A stretch of 6,514 bases of DNA from an uncultured Lachnospiraceae bacterium (GTDB lineage Bacteria; Bacillota_A; Clostridia; Lachnospirales; Lachnospiraceae): the NCBI GenBank assembly GCA_947175285.1, contig CAMWMM010000292.1, positions 1 through 6,514 on the forward strand, given 5' to 3'. Within the stretch, counting starts at the first letter, position 1, and each line of letters begins with the position of its first letter. The position numbers and the translations under genes were made by a program. The notes under the pieces are model-generated. The model did not search any database. It saw only the letters and a program-made list of their open reading frames with translations, and had not been told where the DNA came from. This document shows positions 1 to 6,339 of this stretch, in pieces.

Positions 1-329
1 TTCGGCGCATCGGAACCAAGTCTTGTTCCCATACCGCCGGCAAGTAAAACGGCTCCTACTTTTCCCGCTTTAATCGCTTCAATGCCGACAGATGTAAACT
101 CTTCTTTTCTTTCCGTAATCTCTTTTAACTGCATAGCGGACAAAGGTGTAATTTTTCCCTTTTGATTCAGTTCATCCTTATGTTTGCAGGATTCCGTTAC
201 CGCAAAGTCAGTGTCCGCTATCTGCGATAGCAGCATCTCCTGTTCTTCAGCCGTCAGTTCATCATAGTATTTTAACAGATGAAGCTGTCCGTATTTTTCC
301 AATTTTTCATAGGCTTCCTTATAGTTCAT
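1..329 (-). CDS. UDPGP type 1 family UTP-sugar-1-phosphate uridylyltransferase, N-terminal part (runs off left edge)
   Basis: This is the first 109 residues of a cytoplasmic nucleotidyltransferase of the UDP-glucose / UDP-N-acetylglucosamine pyrophosphorylase family. The family makes UDP-sugars from UTP and a sugar 1-phosphate for cell envelope precursors. Residues 1-75 are helical and charged (MNYKEAYEKLEKYGQ start), as in the N-terminal helical part of UDPGP type 1 proteins. Residues 92-107 hold the glycine-rich nucleotide-binding loop LLAGGMGTRLGSDAP, with R103 as the conserved basic residue. The ATG at 329 is preceded by GGAG with a 6-base gap, and a good promoter lies about 100 bases upstream. 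Family members are usually about 400 residues, so roughly three quarters lies outside the window. Whether the sugar is glucose or N-acetylglucosamine cannot be told from this part. Family call firm, substrate open. Confidence 0.9.
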   Translation of the reverse strand, partial: MNYKEAYEKLEKYGQLHLLKYYDELTAEEQEMLLSQIADTDFAVTESCKHKDELNQKGKITPLSAMQLKEITERKEEFTSVGIEAIKAGKVGAVLLAGGMGTRLGSDAP

Positions 330-335
330 GTTTGT

Positions 336-339
336 CTCC
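336..339 (-). promoter_or_regulatory. Ribosome binding site of the UDPGP gene
   Basis: On the minus strand GGAG sits 6 bases before the ATG at 329, which supports that start for the partial uridylyltransferase gene. Confidence 0.8.
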
Positions 340-354
340 ATTTCTACACCATAC

Positions 355-380
355 CGCGCAATATTTGTAAAAAACGCGCG
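355..380 (-). repeat. Small GC inverted repeat in the UDPGP leader
   Basis: The arms CGCGC (355-359) and GCGCG (376-380) are complementary and enclose 16 AT-rich bases. They lie inside the predicted leader, 26 to 51 bases upstream of the start codon. A weak RNA hairpin is possible. I see no riboswitch or T-box pattern, and no T-run that would make it a terminator. Confidence 0.3.
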
Positions 381-429
381 ATTGTGTATTGCTTAAAATT
401 TCGGGCGGTGTGCGCTGCCTGTTGGTAGT

Positions 430-458
430 ATTCTATCATAAATGAGGGGGATACTCAA
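430..458 (-). promoter_or_regulatory. Sigma-A type promoter with extended -10, driving the UDPGP gene
   Basis: Read on the minus strand there is TTGAGT (453-458), a 17-base spacer, then TAGAAT (430-435). The spacer ends in TGA, giving the extended -10 pattern TGnTAGAAT. Each hexamer differs from consensus at only one or two positions. Transcription should start near 423, leaving a leader of about 95 bases before the ATG at 329. The uridylyltransferase gene therefore looks independent of the toxin operon to its right. Confidence 0.75.
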
Positions 459-545
459 TGGGTGGGAAGATGCCGGATAGCGTATATTTGATATAGAAAA
501 ACCATTGTTTCATATGCTTCATCCTACTATGAAAAAGTCCCGCTT

Positions 546-843
546 TCATTTCTCTTTTTCCAGGCTCTCAAATCCAGTAGGTATTACACACTTTATAGTA
601 ATATCTGTAATCTGTTCTCTAGCATCACAGCAGTCATTTTTTATCCATTCCATAATAAATTAAACGCATAACAAAACATTCTCTGGTAGATTTTTCCAAA
701 TTCATGGATACAGACTTTGAAATTTCGGTCTTGAACAGTTTTTTATGCTCTTTTATATAAGTCAGATAGGATGATAAATATTTTGGTTCAAGCAGTATCA
801 GTTCTTCGATGAGACAGCTTTCCGACTTTATAATAAACTCCAT
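546..843 (-). pseudogene. Broken C-terminal end of a TetR/AcrR-type transcriptional regulator
   Basis: Two overlapping minus-strand frames together resemble the ligand-binding C-terminal half of TetR regulators of the kind common in Clostridia. Frame A (843-634, 69 codons) contains SSYLTYIKEHKKLFKT, like the helix preceding the variable loop in this family, then stops. Frame B opens just after a stop at 660-662 and reads MEWIKNDCCDAREQITDITI from 653 to the stop at 546-548, matching the typical family ending 'I-M-E-W-hydrophobic-K-N-D-C'. A frameshift or small deletion near 653-665 separates the two halves. The loop between them (usually 25 or so residues, with FxPILERF-like sequence) looks shortened. 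No helix-turn-helix DNA-binding domain is present upstream, and frame A lacks a convincing ribosome binding site. I judge it a dead remnant, not a functional 69-residue protein. The TetR assignment is from memory of the family pattern. Confidence 0.5.
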
Positions 844-980
844 ATTCTCTGACTCAAAATAGGATAAAACTCCTCATTCATATAACAGATGCTTTTCAAC
901 AACAGAGCACTTGTATTATTATATTGCAGTATTAAAATATTTGCTTTCAGATTTTTTCTATGTTTGCGTTTCTCCCTGCT
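828..980 (-). pseudogene. Unidentified basic helical coding remnant (about 50 codons)
   Basis: A minus-strand frame is open from just after a TAG (981-983) to a TAA (828-830). It gives a protein-like sequence that starts SREKRKHRKNLKAN and continues through LLLKSICYMNEEFYPIL. It has no start codon near its beginning and overlaps the TetR-like fragment in another frame. The amino acid mix (K, N, L, E, I) is what a real low-GC gene would give, so it may be the upstream part of the same broken regulator or of another lost gene. I cannot name a family. Chance openness is possible at this length. Confidence 0.25.
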
Positions 981-1019
981 CTACGTGACAAACACATCAA
1001 TTAAGTATATGGGCATTGA

Positions 1020-1119
1020 TTAGCGTACAGGAATAATATCAGATTCTGATAAACCCTCCATATTTCCACAATAAATACATCCTTCTGGCATATTACCTTG
1101 ACCATTCTTAAAATTTTCT
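1020..1119 (-). pseudogene. Short Cys-x2-Cys coding remnant
   Basis: A minus-strand frame runs from 1119 to a TAA at 1020-1022, with an internal ATG at 1091. From that ATG it reads MPEGCIYCGNMEGLSESD followed by IIPVR. CxxCG followed by LSESDIIP resembles the zinc-knuckle opening of some HNH-type proteins. After the stop the same frame carries further stops at about 981 before the basic remnant resumes. The piece is too short to work alone and has no evident ribosome binding site. It most likely derives from a lost gene, perhaps an orphan nuclease cassette. The family link is weak and from memory. Confidence 0.25.
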
Positions 1120-1120
1120 C

Positions 1121-1156
1121 AAAAATAGGCAGAATGGACTTCTACCCCTATTCTGC
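1121..1156 (-). terminator. Rho-independent terminator of the toxin/immunity operon
   Basis: Read on the minus strand, GCAGAAT (1150-1156) pairs with ATTCTGC (1129-1135). A bulged A followed by GG/CC extends this to nine base pairs around a 9-base loop, and CTATTTTT follows. It starts 27 bases past the stop codon of the SMI1/KNR4 gene, the expected place for the end of the operon. The stem is only moderately GC-rich and the T-run is interrupted by one A, so efficiency may be partial. Confidence 0.6.
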
Positions 1157-1183
1157 TTTGAAACCAATTATTTTCTTAGCAAA

Positions 1184-1588
1184 TCAACTAAAAAATTGTA
1201 TGAAATCATCTAACGAAACTGATATGCAATAGTATGAATCTTCAGCAGCGCTCCAATAATATACCTTCCCTGTTTCATTATTCACACAGTAATAATTGTC
1301 ACCTGAATCAATTCCTATTGGTACAATCTTTCCTTTTGTCTTCTTCAAAAAGTAGTCAAGTGGCTTCTGAATATAATAGCTATCAGCAGATTCATCTAAT
1401 GACATAAATACTCTTACTTCATACTCATCACCATCTGATATAATAATGTCCTTTATTGGATATCCGCCAGAGTTCTTTTCAAGAAACGCCTTGATATCCT
1501 CCCTGAGTGAAATTGAATATGTTTTCTCTGCTTCTTCAAATACTTTTGTATTTATATTCAGTTTGCAATTCTTAGAAATACACTTCAT
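1184..1588 (-). CDS. SMI1/KNR4 (SUKH) family immunity protein
   Basis: This 134-residue cytoplasmic protein has the SUKH-superfamily pattern. It has an N-terminal helix (residues 28-38, LREDIKAFLEK) followed by N-S-G-G-Y-P (39-44), matching the family's 'hydrophobic-x-x-N-G-G' turn. A central strand region follows, then IVPIGIDSGDNYYCV (88-102) and ETGKVYYW (105-112), the family's 'P-x-G-x-x-x-G-D/N' and 'G-x-V-Y-x-W' elements. The C-terminal helix is LDDFIQFF. Length is typical (about 130-150). SUKH proteins bind and block nuclease toxins in polymorphic toxin systems, and this one lies directly behind a WHH/HNH nuclease. Its ATG overlaps the toxin stop (TAATG, 1 base), and AGGAG lies 10 bases upstream, so toxin and antidote should be made together. 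The cognate pairing is inferred from position. Confidence 0.88.
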   Translation of the reverse strand: MKCISKNCKLNINTKVFEEAEKTYSISLREDIKAFLEKNSGGYPIKDIIISDGDEYEVRVFMSLDESADSYYIQKPLDYFLKKTKGKIVPIGIDSGDNYYCVNNETGKVYYWSAAEDSYYCISVSLDDFIQFFS

Positions 1589-2751
1589 TAGAAACTTTCT
1601 CCTTTCTTGCTGTTATCAATACTATCAGCACCCCACAGTGAATTTCCACCTGTATGAGCTGCACCACCTATAACACGATCATGATCTTCTCTTTTAACAA
1701 GTTGCATTTTTCCAGGCTCTTCATTGTGATGCCATACATATCCTGTAGGAGTTCTTCCTTCTTCTATATCATTAATTTGCTCAAAAGTGAACTTACTTCG
1801 CAATTCAGGATCGTTTTTAATGGCTTCCTTTAATGCCTCATTACACGCTTTAGCATATGCCTTTGTTTTCAAATTATCCGGCGCTAATTCAGTATCAAAA
1901 GTGCTATCAAACTTAGGGAATACGCCCTCTATTACAATCCCGTTAATTACTATACGACGACGTTCATACGGAACACCATTCTCAGATGTCTTTCCTTCCA
2001 AATCGCACCTATCAGTTTTGTAATGAATCACTCCATACTTATCAACAGTACATTTTTTGAGTTTTTCATCAGACCACCCAAGTTTGTTCTTAATCGCTTG
2101 TTTCTCGTCTTCTGTTAATTCTGTACTACTATCTTCGTTATATTCCTGAGTATTCACTTCATTCGTAGCATCATTATTGCCATTCAATACTTCTTTATCA
2201 ACCGAAGAATCATCCGTTTCTTGCTCAACTTCTTGTAATTCATCTGCTGCGTTTCCCTTTTCTTCACCACTATCCTGATTTACGTCGGTAGTTTCAACAT
2301 TATTAGCAGATTTATCTACGTCATTCTCTGTGGTTTCATCCTGTATATTCTCATCAATATTTTGCTGACTGTCAGAAGAATCTAAATACTTATTTAATTT
2401 ATCCTTTATTGTACATTTATCTTTTTGAGGTTCTGCACTATTCTTTGTATCGTTCTGTTCGCCAACAGCTTCCTTATTAGCTCCCGCAGCATCAGTATTA
2501 ACATCATCTTTACCAAGATAGTCCTTCAATTTATCCGCAAGATCTCCCTTGATCTCACCGGTACCTTTTTTTACACAACTCTTAACTATGTCAACGCCCC
2601 AGTTTCCATCCTTATCTGCTGCTATTTTCTCAACAACCTTAGTTGGTTTTTCTACTGTTGAAGCAACTTTCTCAACTTTCTTGGCAACTTCGACGACCTT
2701 TTTACCAGTTTCAATAACTTTCGCTGCTGTACCTGTCAACTCTATTGCCAC
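1588..2751 (-). CDS. Polymorphic toxin with C-terminal WHH/HNH colicin-type nuclease domain
   Basis: This 387-residue protein has three parts. Residues 1-80 are rich in K, V, E and A with KVVE/KVEK repeats (17-43), likely amphipathic helices, then an NWGVDIVKSCVKKG segment (50-63). Residues 81-215 are an acidic, low-complexity D/E/N/T/S linker. Residues about 235-376 form a nuclease domain: ERRRIVINGIVIEGVFPKFD (263-282), a helical stretch with NDPELRSKFT, then GYVWHHNEEPGKMQLV (337-352), H357 and HTGG (366-369). H341, H342, H357 and H366 are the likely metal and catalytic residues. The pattern matches the colicin-DNase-like HNH group, so the substrate is probably DNA, though tRNA is possible. 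There is no signal peptide, LXG or WXG domain, so export must use another route. The start is GTG at 2751 behind a perfect GGAGGTGAT, 4 bases past the ATPase stop. Toxin role is firm by domain and SUKH neighbour. The N-terminal part I do not recognise. Confidence 0.87.
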   Translation of the reverse strand: MAIELTGTAAKVIETGKKVVEVAKKVEKVASTVEKPTKVVEKIAADKDGNWGVDIVKSCVKKGTGEIKGDLADKLKDYLGKDDVNTDAAGANKEAVGEQNDTKNSAEPQKDKCTIKDKLNKYLDSSDSQQNIDENIQDETTENDVDKSANNVETTDVNQDSGEEKGNAADELQEVEQETDDSSVDKEVLNGNNDATNEVNTQEYNEDSSTELTEDEKQAIKNKLGWSDEKLKKCTVDKYGVIHYKTDRCDLEGKTSENGVPYERRRIVINGIVIEGVFPKFDSTFDTELAPDNLKTKAYAKACNEALKEAIKNDPELRSKFTFEQINDIEEGRTPTGYVWHHNEEPGKMQLVKREDHDRVIGGAAHTGGNSLWGADSIDNSKKGESF

Positions 2752-2754
2752 TTA

Positions 2755-2763
2755 ATCACCTCC
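2755..2763 (-). promoter_or_regulatory. Ribosome binding site of the toxin gene, inside the end of the ATPase gene
   Basis: GGAGGTGAT on the minus strand is a full match to the anti-Shine-Dalgarno complement, with 7 bases between GGAGG and the GTG start. It overlaps the last codons and TGA stop of the ATPase gene. This fixes the GTG at 2751 as the toxin start and suggests strong translation. Confidence 0.85.
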
Positions 2764-5700
2764 AATGTTCTGCAAAACCAAACAATCTCTCACATTGTGT
2801 AAGCTCAACATGATCAACAAGTTCGATTTTGTAAAGAATAATGTTAATAATACCCATCAAATCTATAGACTCAATTTGTTCTGTAACCCCAATAGCTTCT
2901 ACCCACTTCTGGAATTCTGCCTTTAAAGTCTCTAAATCGGTATCCTGAATAATCTCAATACTTTCTTCTGTTTTCTTCATCACATTCTTTACAAATTCCG
3001 TCCCATAAAAATCATATATAATCTCTATGCGATCCTGTTTATTAAACAAAACCTTGTTTTTTACATGCATAAGAATTCGTCTCTTTGCAAATGCAGGGAC
3101 ATTAAGTGCAAGAAGTCCCTCTACTTCAAACTCACCAATATCATCAATCTTATTATGTAATACCGCATTTGCAATCACTGACTTGACTTTTAATACGTCG
3201 CAACCAACCTCTTTATTATTGATATTTATCTTTTTTTCTTTGCTCTTGTTTTTATCAAATGCCTCAATTGCACATAAAACTGGTGCAACCCAGTTATTCT
3301 GATAAACAACACCTTTTCCACTTGGCAATCTGGTTATTTCTATAATCTGTTCATCAGACAAACCTACCGCCTTACCTACGAGTTCTCTATCAGAAAAATC
3401 AGGTAAGCTCATAATAATCTTTGTATTTGTATTTCGAATTACGGATTCGTCCAACAAACCCGGGGCCTGATCTGCAATAACAAAACCTTCTCCATAAGTT
3501 CTCATTTCAGCAATTGCGTTAGCAATCATTTCAACAGATTTACCTTGAACATTTGACGATTCAGAAGATTGCTCTGCACTTGTCTTCTTCAATAAATTGT
3601 GGGCCTCCTCAAGAACTGTAATATGATTAAGTTCATTTACAGGGGTACTATTGGCCATGTGATACTCCTGCATTCGCATTACCATCATTCCCATGATTAA
3701 CGCCTTTGTCTCAGGAGCTCCTACCTTGCTAATATCAATAATCACATTCTCTTTGAAAATTGCCTCATCACTTAATCCATCAGCAGTGAAGATTCGACGA
3801 TAAATACCGTTTGTAAGCGATCGCACTCGTGTTATCAAAGAACCTGTATAGTTACTCTTTACTTCCTCCGAAAAATCGGAAGCACTAATAACACGCTTCA
3901 ATTGAATAAGTAGGTCATCAAATGTAGGAAATAGCTTATTATTTACATTATTTACTGATAAAATTAAATCCCAGCCAGCCTCTTCATATGCTGCCTCTAA
4001 TGCTTCCTTCAAAACTGCAGGCATTGCGGCATACATAGGCCAGCAAACATTGAAAATACCATTAAGTCTATCTATATGCTCTGATACAAAAATACGATTT
4101 TCACCTTCTGCTGGAAAATAAAAAGGATTAATTCGAAGTAATTCGCCATGATTACTATTTGTTGAATATACATGTGCAATCTCTTCAAATTCCTTATAGT
4201 ATTCACCCTTAGCAGGTTCCACAACTAAAAACTTAATCTTGTGTTTTGTATACAATTCATGTAAAAGCTTATAAATTGTTGTCGATTTACCAGAACCCGT
4301 CGAACCAGTAATAAATGAATGCTTGGTTAATTCATCTACATCAATAGGAACACTCTTTCCATCAAATTCATGCATATGATAAATTTCACCAAGATCGATC
4401 TGTCGTTTAGCTTTCTGTGATTTACCTACATATTTTTTAGTAAAACGATCAAGATCTTTATACAGAACATTTCTCTCAAATTCAGCGCATTCTACACAAG
4501 ATAATCCTTTTACAGACTTATAAGGAAATGCCATCAACATAGCTAATTCAATTGAAGTAACTTGATTCGCTAATATCAATGGTTCAACTCCTAATTCTTC
4601 TTTTCCTTTGATGTCAGCCAATTTCGTAACATCACTAGCGTTTAACAGCAATGGATGGCAGAAATGTTTAATATATGAAAGCAAATTCTGAAACTCAGCT
4701 TTATTATCAGCTTGAGCCCACGTATTTATAACAGAAGCTTCAACAAAAGATTCTTTTCCTTGAATTACACCCAGAAGTAAATTCGCAACACTCTCAGCTT
4801 GAATCTTGTTATTGGTCAATACATATGCGGAATTTTTCCACATACCTACACCCTCACATTCATCAAGTCTTTCTATCTGTTTCTCTATTCTCTTCAGCAT
4901 ATCCGCAATAGGATACGACTTTATAGTATGTGTTTCACCTCGCATTGCGCCATTCGAAACACAGTGATTTGTCCCTTCTGTATCTGTGTCATTTATCATA
5001 GAACCTTCTGTTGCTGTTCTTGAATACTGAAATCCTATATTTCCGCCTACAGATGTAGATTTTGTCTCTTTCCAGTTTTTTATAATTCCGTTTAGCCATC
5101 CTGTGGATGTAGCCAAATTCCCAGATACTCCAGCATTTATGCCTTTAGTCTTTGCTATTGAACGATTAGTACCGGTTGTGTGTGCGGTTGACCATGATGA
5201 ACCATCTGTTACAGCCTCTGATATAGTTTCATTACTTTGATATTCAGCAAAAAAATGAATTCCCGAAGCTAAGGTTTCATATCCATTCTTTATTGTTTTT
5301 ATCTCTTCATGAGATGTTGGTTCTGCTAAAAACACTAAGGTATATTCGTCTTTACGCTCCTTAGGTGATATACCGCTAAGAACCTTCTCTAGTCCTTGAC
5401 TTATATGTTTCTCCGACTTATCGCTTGATACGCAAGTAATAGCAGAAATCGCTTTTTTATCTCCTAATCCCCAAATATCTTCCCAATTATCTTCTTTAGA
5501 TGCTTGTCCTTCTTCAGCTTTTTTTACAGACTTTACCTCTTCTACAATTGTTCCAGGAAAATTGCCTTTAATAGATGCAGTCAGCAATTTCAAATTACTA
5601 TTTGTATTAGCTTTATTACCACCATTTGAAGAATCTGACCTCATGACAAAATAGAAATCAGCACCCTCAACAGTCCTATTGACAAGCATAGCAATAGCAT

Positions 5701-5980
5701 CTTTTCGCTGCGAAAATGAACTATATACATTAGCAAACCGATCAATAATCTGCTCTTTCTTATCAAAAACCCAACGGTTCACACGAATACATTGTATGTT
5801 CGTATCTGGAACTACTCGTTTTGTATCACTACCATCCTTATTTTTATAAGTGTTATATTCATTAAAAGGATAAACCATAAATTCATCCGCAACATTATAC
5901 AGATACTCTCTAAATACTGTTCGTCTTATTTTGTCTAAGTTACTTTGCAGTTCTAAACTCATATCTTTCATACGCATCAC
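2756..5980 (-). CDS. HerA/VirB4-like P-loop ATPase, putative toxin export or delivery motor
   Basis: About 1074 residues, FtsK-HerA superfamily. Walker A is GSTGSGKST (559-567, K565) and Walker B is ITVLEEAH, with E791/E792. TRVRSL (R718, R720) may be the arginine finger. ADQAPGLL with Q838 matches the polar sensor of VirB4/HerA proteins. RLPSGKGVVYQ (884-894) precedes the last core strand. The N-terminal half (1-530) is not a nuclease. It includes LVFLAEPTSHEEI (215-227), similar to the pre-motor domain of conjugation-type ATPases, and a Ser/Thr/Gly-rich stretch (256-352). Residues 905-1074 are helical. No membrane segment is seen, so it should act in the cytoplasm, perhaps as a hexamer docked to the upstream membrane protein. 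The longest frame starts at GTG 5980, but AGGTGAT (5976-5982) best serves the ATG at 5971 (MKDMSLELQ), so that is my preferred start. The next gene is the toxin, hence the delivery idea. A DNA-translocating HerA role is the main alternative. Confidence 0.85.
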   Translation of the reverse strand: MMRMKDMSLELQSNLDKIRRTVFREYLYNVADEFMVYPFNEYNTYKNKDGSDTKRVVPDTNIQCIRVNRWVFDKKEQIIDRFANVYSSFSQRKDAIAMLVNRTVEGADFYFVMRSDSSNGGNKANTNSNLKLLTASIKGNFPGTIVEEVKSVKKAEEGQASKEDNWEDIWGLGDKKAISAITCVSSDKSEKHISQGLEKVLSGISPKERKDEYTLVFLAEPTSHEEIKTIKNGYETLASGIHFFAEYQSNETISEAVTDGSSWSTAHTTGTNRSIAKTKGINAGVSGNLATSTGWLNGIIKNWKETKSTSVGGNIGFQYSRTATEGSMINDTDTEGTNHCVSNGAMRGETHTIKSYPIADMLKRIEKQIERLDECEGVGMWKNSAYVLTNNKIQAESVANLLLGVIQGKESFVEASVINTWAQADNKAEFQNLLSYIKHFCHPLLLNASDVTKLADIKGKEELGVEPLILANQVTSIELAMLMAFPYKSVKGLSCVECAEFERNVLYKDLDRFTKKYVGKSQKAKRQIDLGEIYHMHEFDGKSVPIDVDELTKHSFITGSTGSGKSTTIYKLLHELYTKHKIKFLVVEPAKGEYYKEFEEIAHVYSTNSNHGELLRINPFYFPAEGENRIFVSEHIDRLNGIFNVCWPMYAAMPAVLKEALEAAYEEAGWDLILSVNNVNNKLFPTFDDLLIQLKRVISASDFSEEVKSNYTGSLITRVRSLTNGIYRRIFTADGLSDEAIFKENVIIDISKVGAPETKALIMGMMVMRMQEYHMANSTPVNELNHITVLEEAHNLLKKTSAEQSSESSNVQGKSVEMIANAIAEMRTYGEGFVIADQAPGLLDESVIRNTNTKIIMSLPDFSDRELVGKAVGLSDEQIIEITRLPSGKGVVYQNNWVAPVLCAIEAFDKNKSKEKKININNKEVGCDVLKVKSVIANAVLHNKIDDIGEFEVEGLLALNVPAFAKRRILMHVKNKVLFNKQDRIEIIYDFYGTEFVKNVMKKTEESIEIIQDTDLETLKAEFQKWVEAIGVTEQIESIDLMGIINIILYKIELVDHVELTQCERLFGFAEHWR

Positions 5981-5982
5981 CT
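5976..5982 (-). promoter_or_regulatory. Ribosome binding site deciding the ATPase start
   Basis: AGGTGAT on the minus strand lies 4 bases before the ATG at 5971. The earlier candidate codons, GTG 5980 and ATG 5977, fall inside it and have no good site of their own. The likely protein therefore begins MKDMSLELQ, three residues shorter than the longest frame. Confidence 0.55.
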
Positions 5983-6339
5983 ATTAATAGAATAATATAT
6001 CACCAATCCCAAAATTACCAAACAAATAATAAAATTTACAACCTTATTCCTAATTTTTATCACTTTACTTACTTTTGCATAAAACAAAAGGTATTCTTTA
6101 CTGACACTACCCGTACTCATTCCATTCATAAGGTAATTAACATACTTCTTAGACCATCTCCACCATTTCTTTTTCTCGAATTGACTAGTAACTGGTATTT
6201 GTCCTTTCTTTACCAATTCATCCGATAATTCTACAAGTGCCTGTTTGCTTATCTTTGAAGAACGAATATCATACATTATCCTACTCAATCCATCAAAGAA
6301 ATCTCCATCTGAAAAGTACTTATCATATATTTTACTCAT
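5977..6339 (-). CDS. Small C-terminally membrane-anchored protein of unknown family
   Basis: This 120-residue protein starts at ATG 6339 (MSKIYDKYFSDG), chosen because GGAGGGG (6345-6351) sits 5 bases upstream. A frame-extended start at 6375 lacks a ribosome binding site and would lie deep inside the preceding gene. Residues 1-95 are soluble and mostly helical, with a basic-aromatic patch KKKWWRWSKKY (56-66). Residues 99-117 form one hydrophobic segment (VVNFIICLVILGLVIYYSI), ending two residues before the C-terminus. KIRNK just before it suggests the N-terminal part faces the cytoplasm. I do not recognise the family. It overlaps the upstream coding region by 8 bases (ATGAGTAA), and its TGA overlaps an ATG of the ATPase gene (TGATG). 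This tight coupling suggests a shared complex, perhaps as a membrane dock for the ATPase. That role is inference. Confidence 0.75.
   Translation of the reverse strand: MSKIYDKYFSDGDFFDGLSRIMYDIRSSKISKQALVELSDELVKKGQIPVTSQFEKKKWWRWSKKYVNYLMNGMSTGSVSKEYLLFYAKVSKVIKIRNKVVNFIICLVILGLVIYYSINR

Larger units (their letters stand above)
844..1183. other. Gene-free stretch with decayed reading frames and a terminator
   Basis: Between the immunity gene and the TetR-like remnant no intact gene is visible on either strand. The minus strand holds the two short remnants described separately (828-980 and 1020-1119) and the hairpin at 1121-1156. The plus strand shows only short AT-rich frames with stops. 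I see no tRNA, CRISPR repeat, insertion-sequence end or attachment-site core. Confidence 0.5.

Noticed and set aside
443..556. 37-codon minus-strand frame beginning MKAGLFHSRMKHMK, overlapping the stop of the TetR-like remnant
   Set aside because: It has no ribosome binding site, its end runs through the promoter of the UDPGP gene, and its sequence is not protein-like. Probably a chance frame.
540..565. Hairpin near the end of the TetR-like remnant as a terminator
   Set aside because: The possible stem (ATGAAAG with CTTTTTCAT) is short, AT-only at most positions and mismatched, with no following T-run.
634..843. Intact 69-residue protein
   Set aside because: The next frame continues the same family pattern after a stop, and the upstream half of the regulator is missing, so a frameshifted remnant explains it better.
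2575..2700. Repeated GTTGAGAAAGTT-like DNA in the start of the toxin gene as a functional DNA repeat
   Set aside because: The repetition is explained by the KVVE/KVEK protein repeats, and the copies are irregular at DNA level.
1446..5023. Several plus-strand frames of 68-91 codons opposite the immunity, toxin and ATPase genes
   Set aside because: They lie inside well-supported minus-strand genes, have no ribosome binding sites and give sequences rich in S, T, F and L, typical of antisense shadows.
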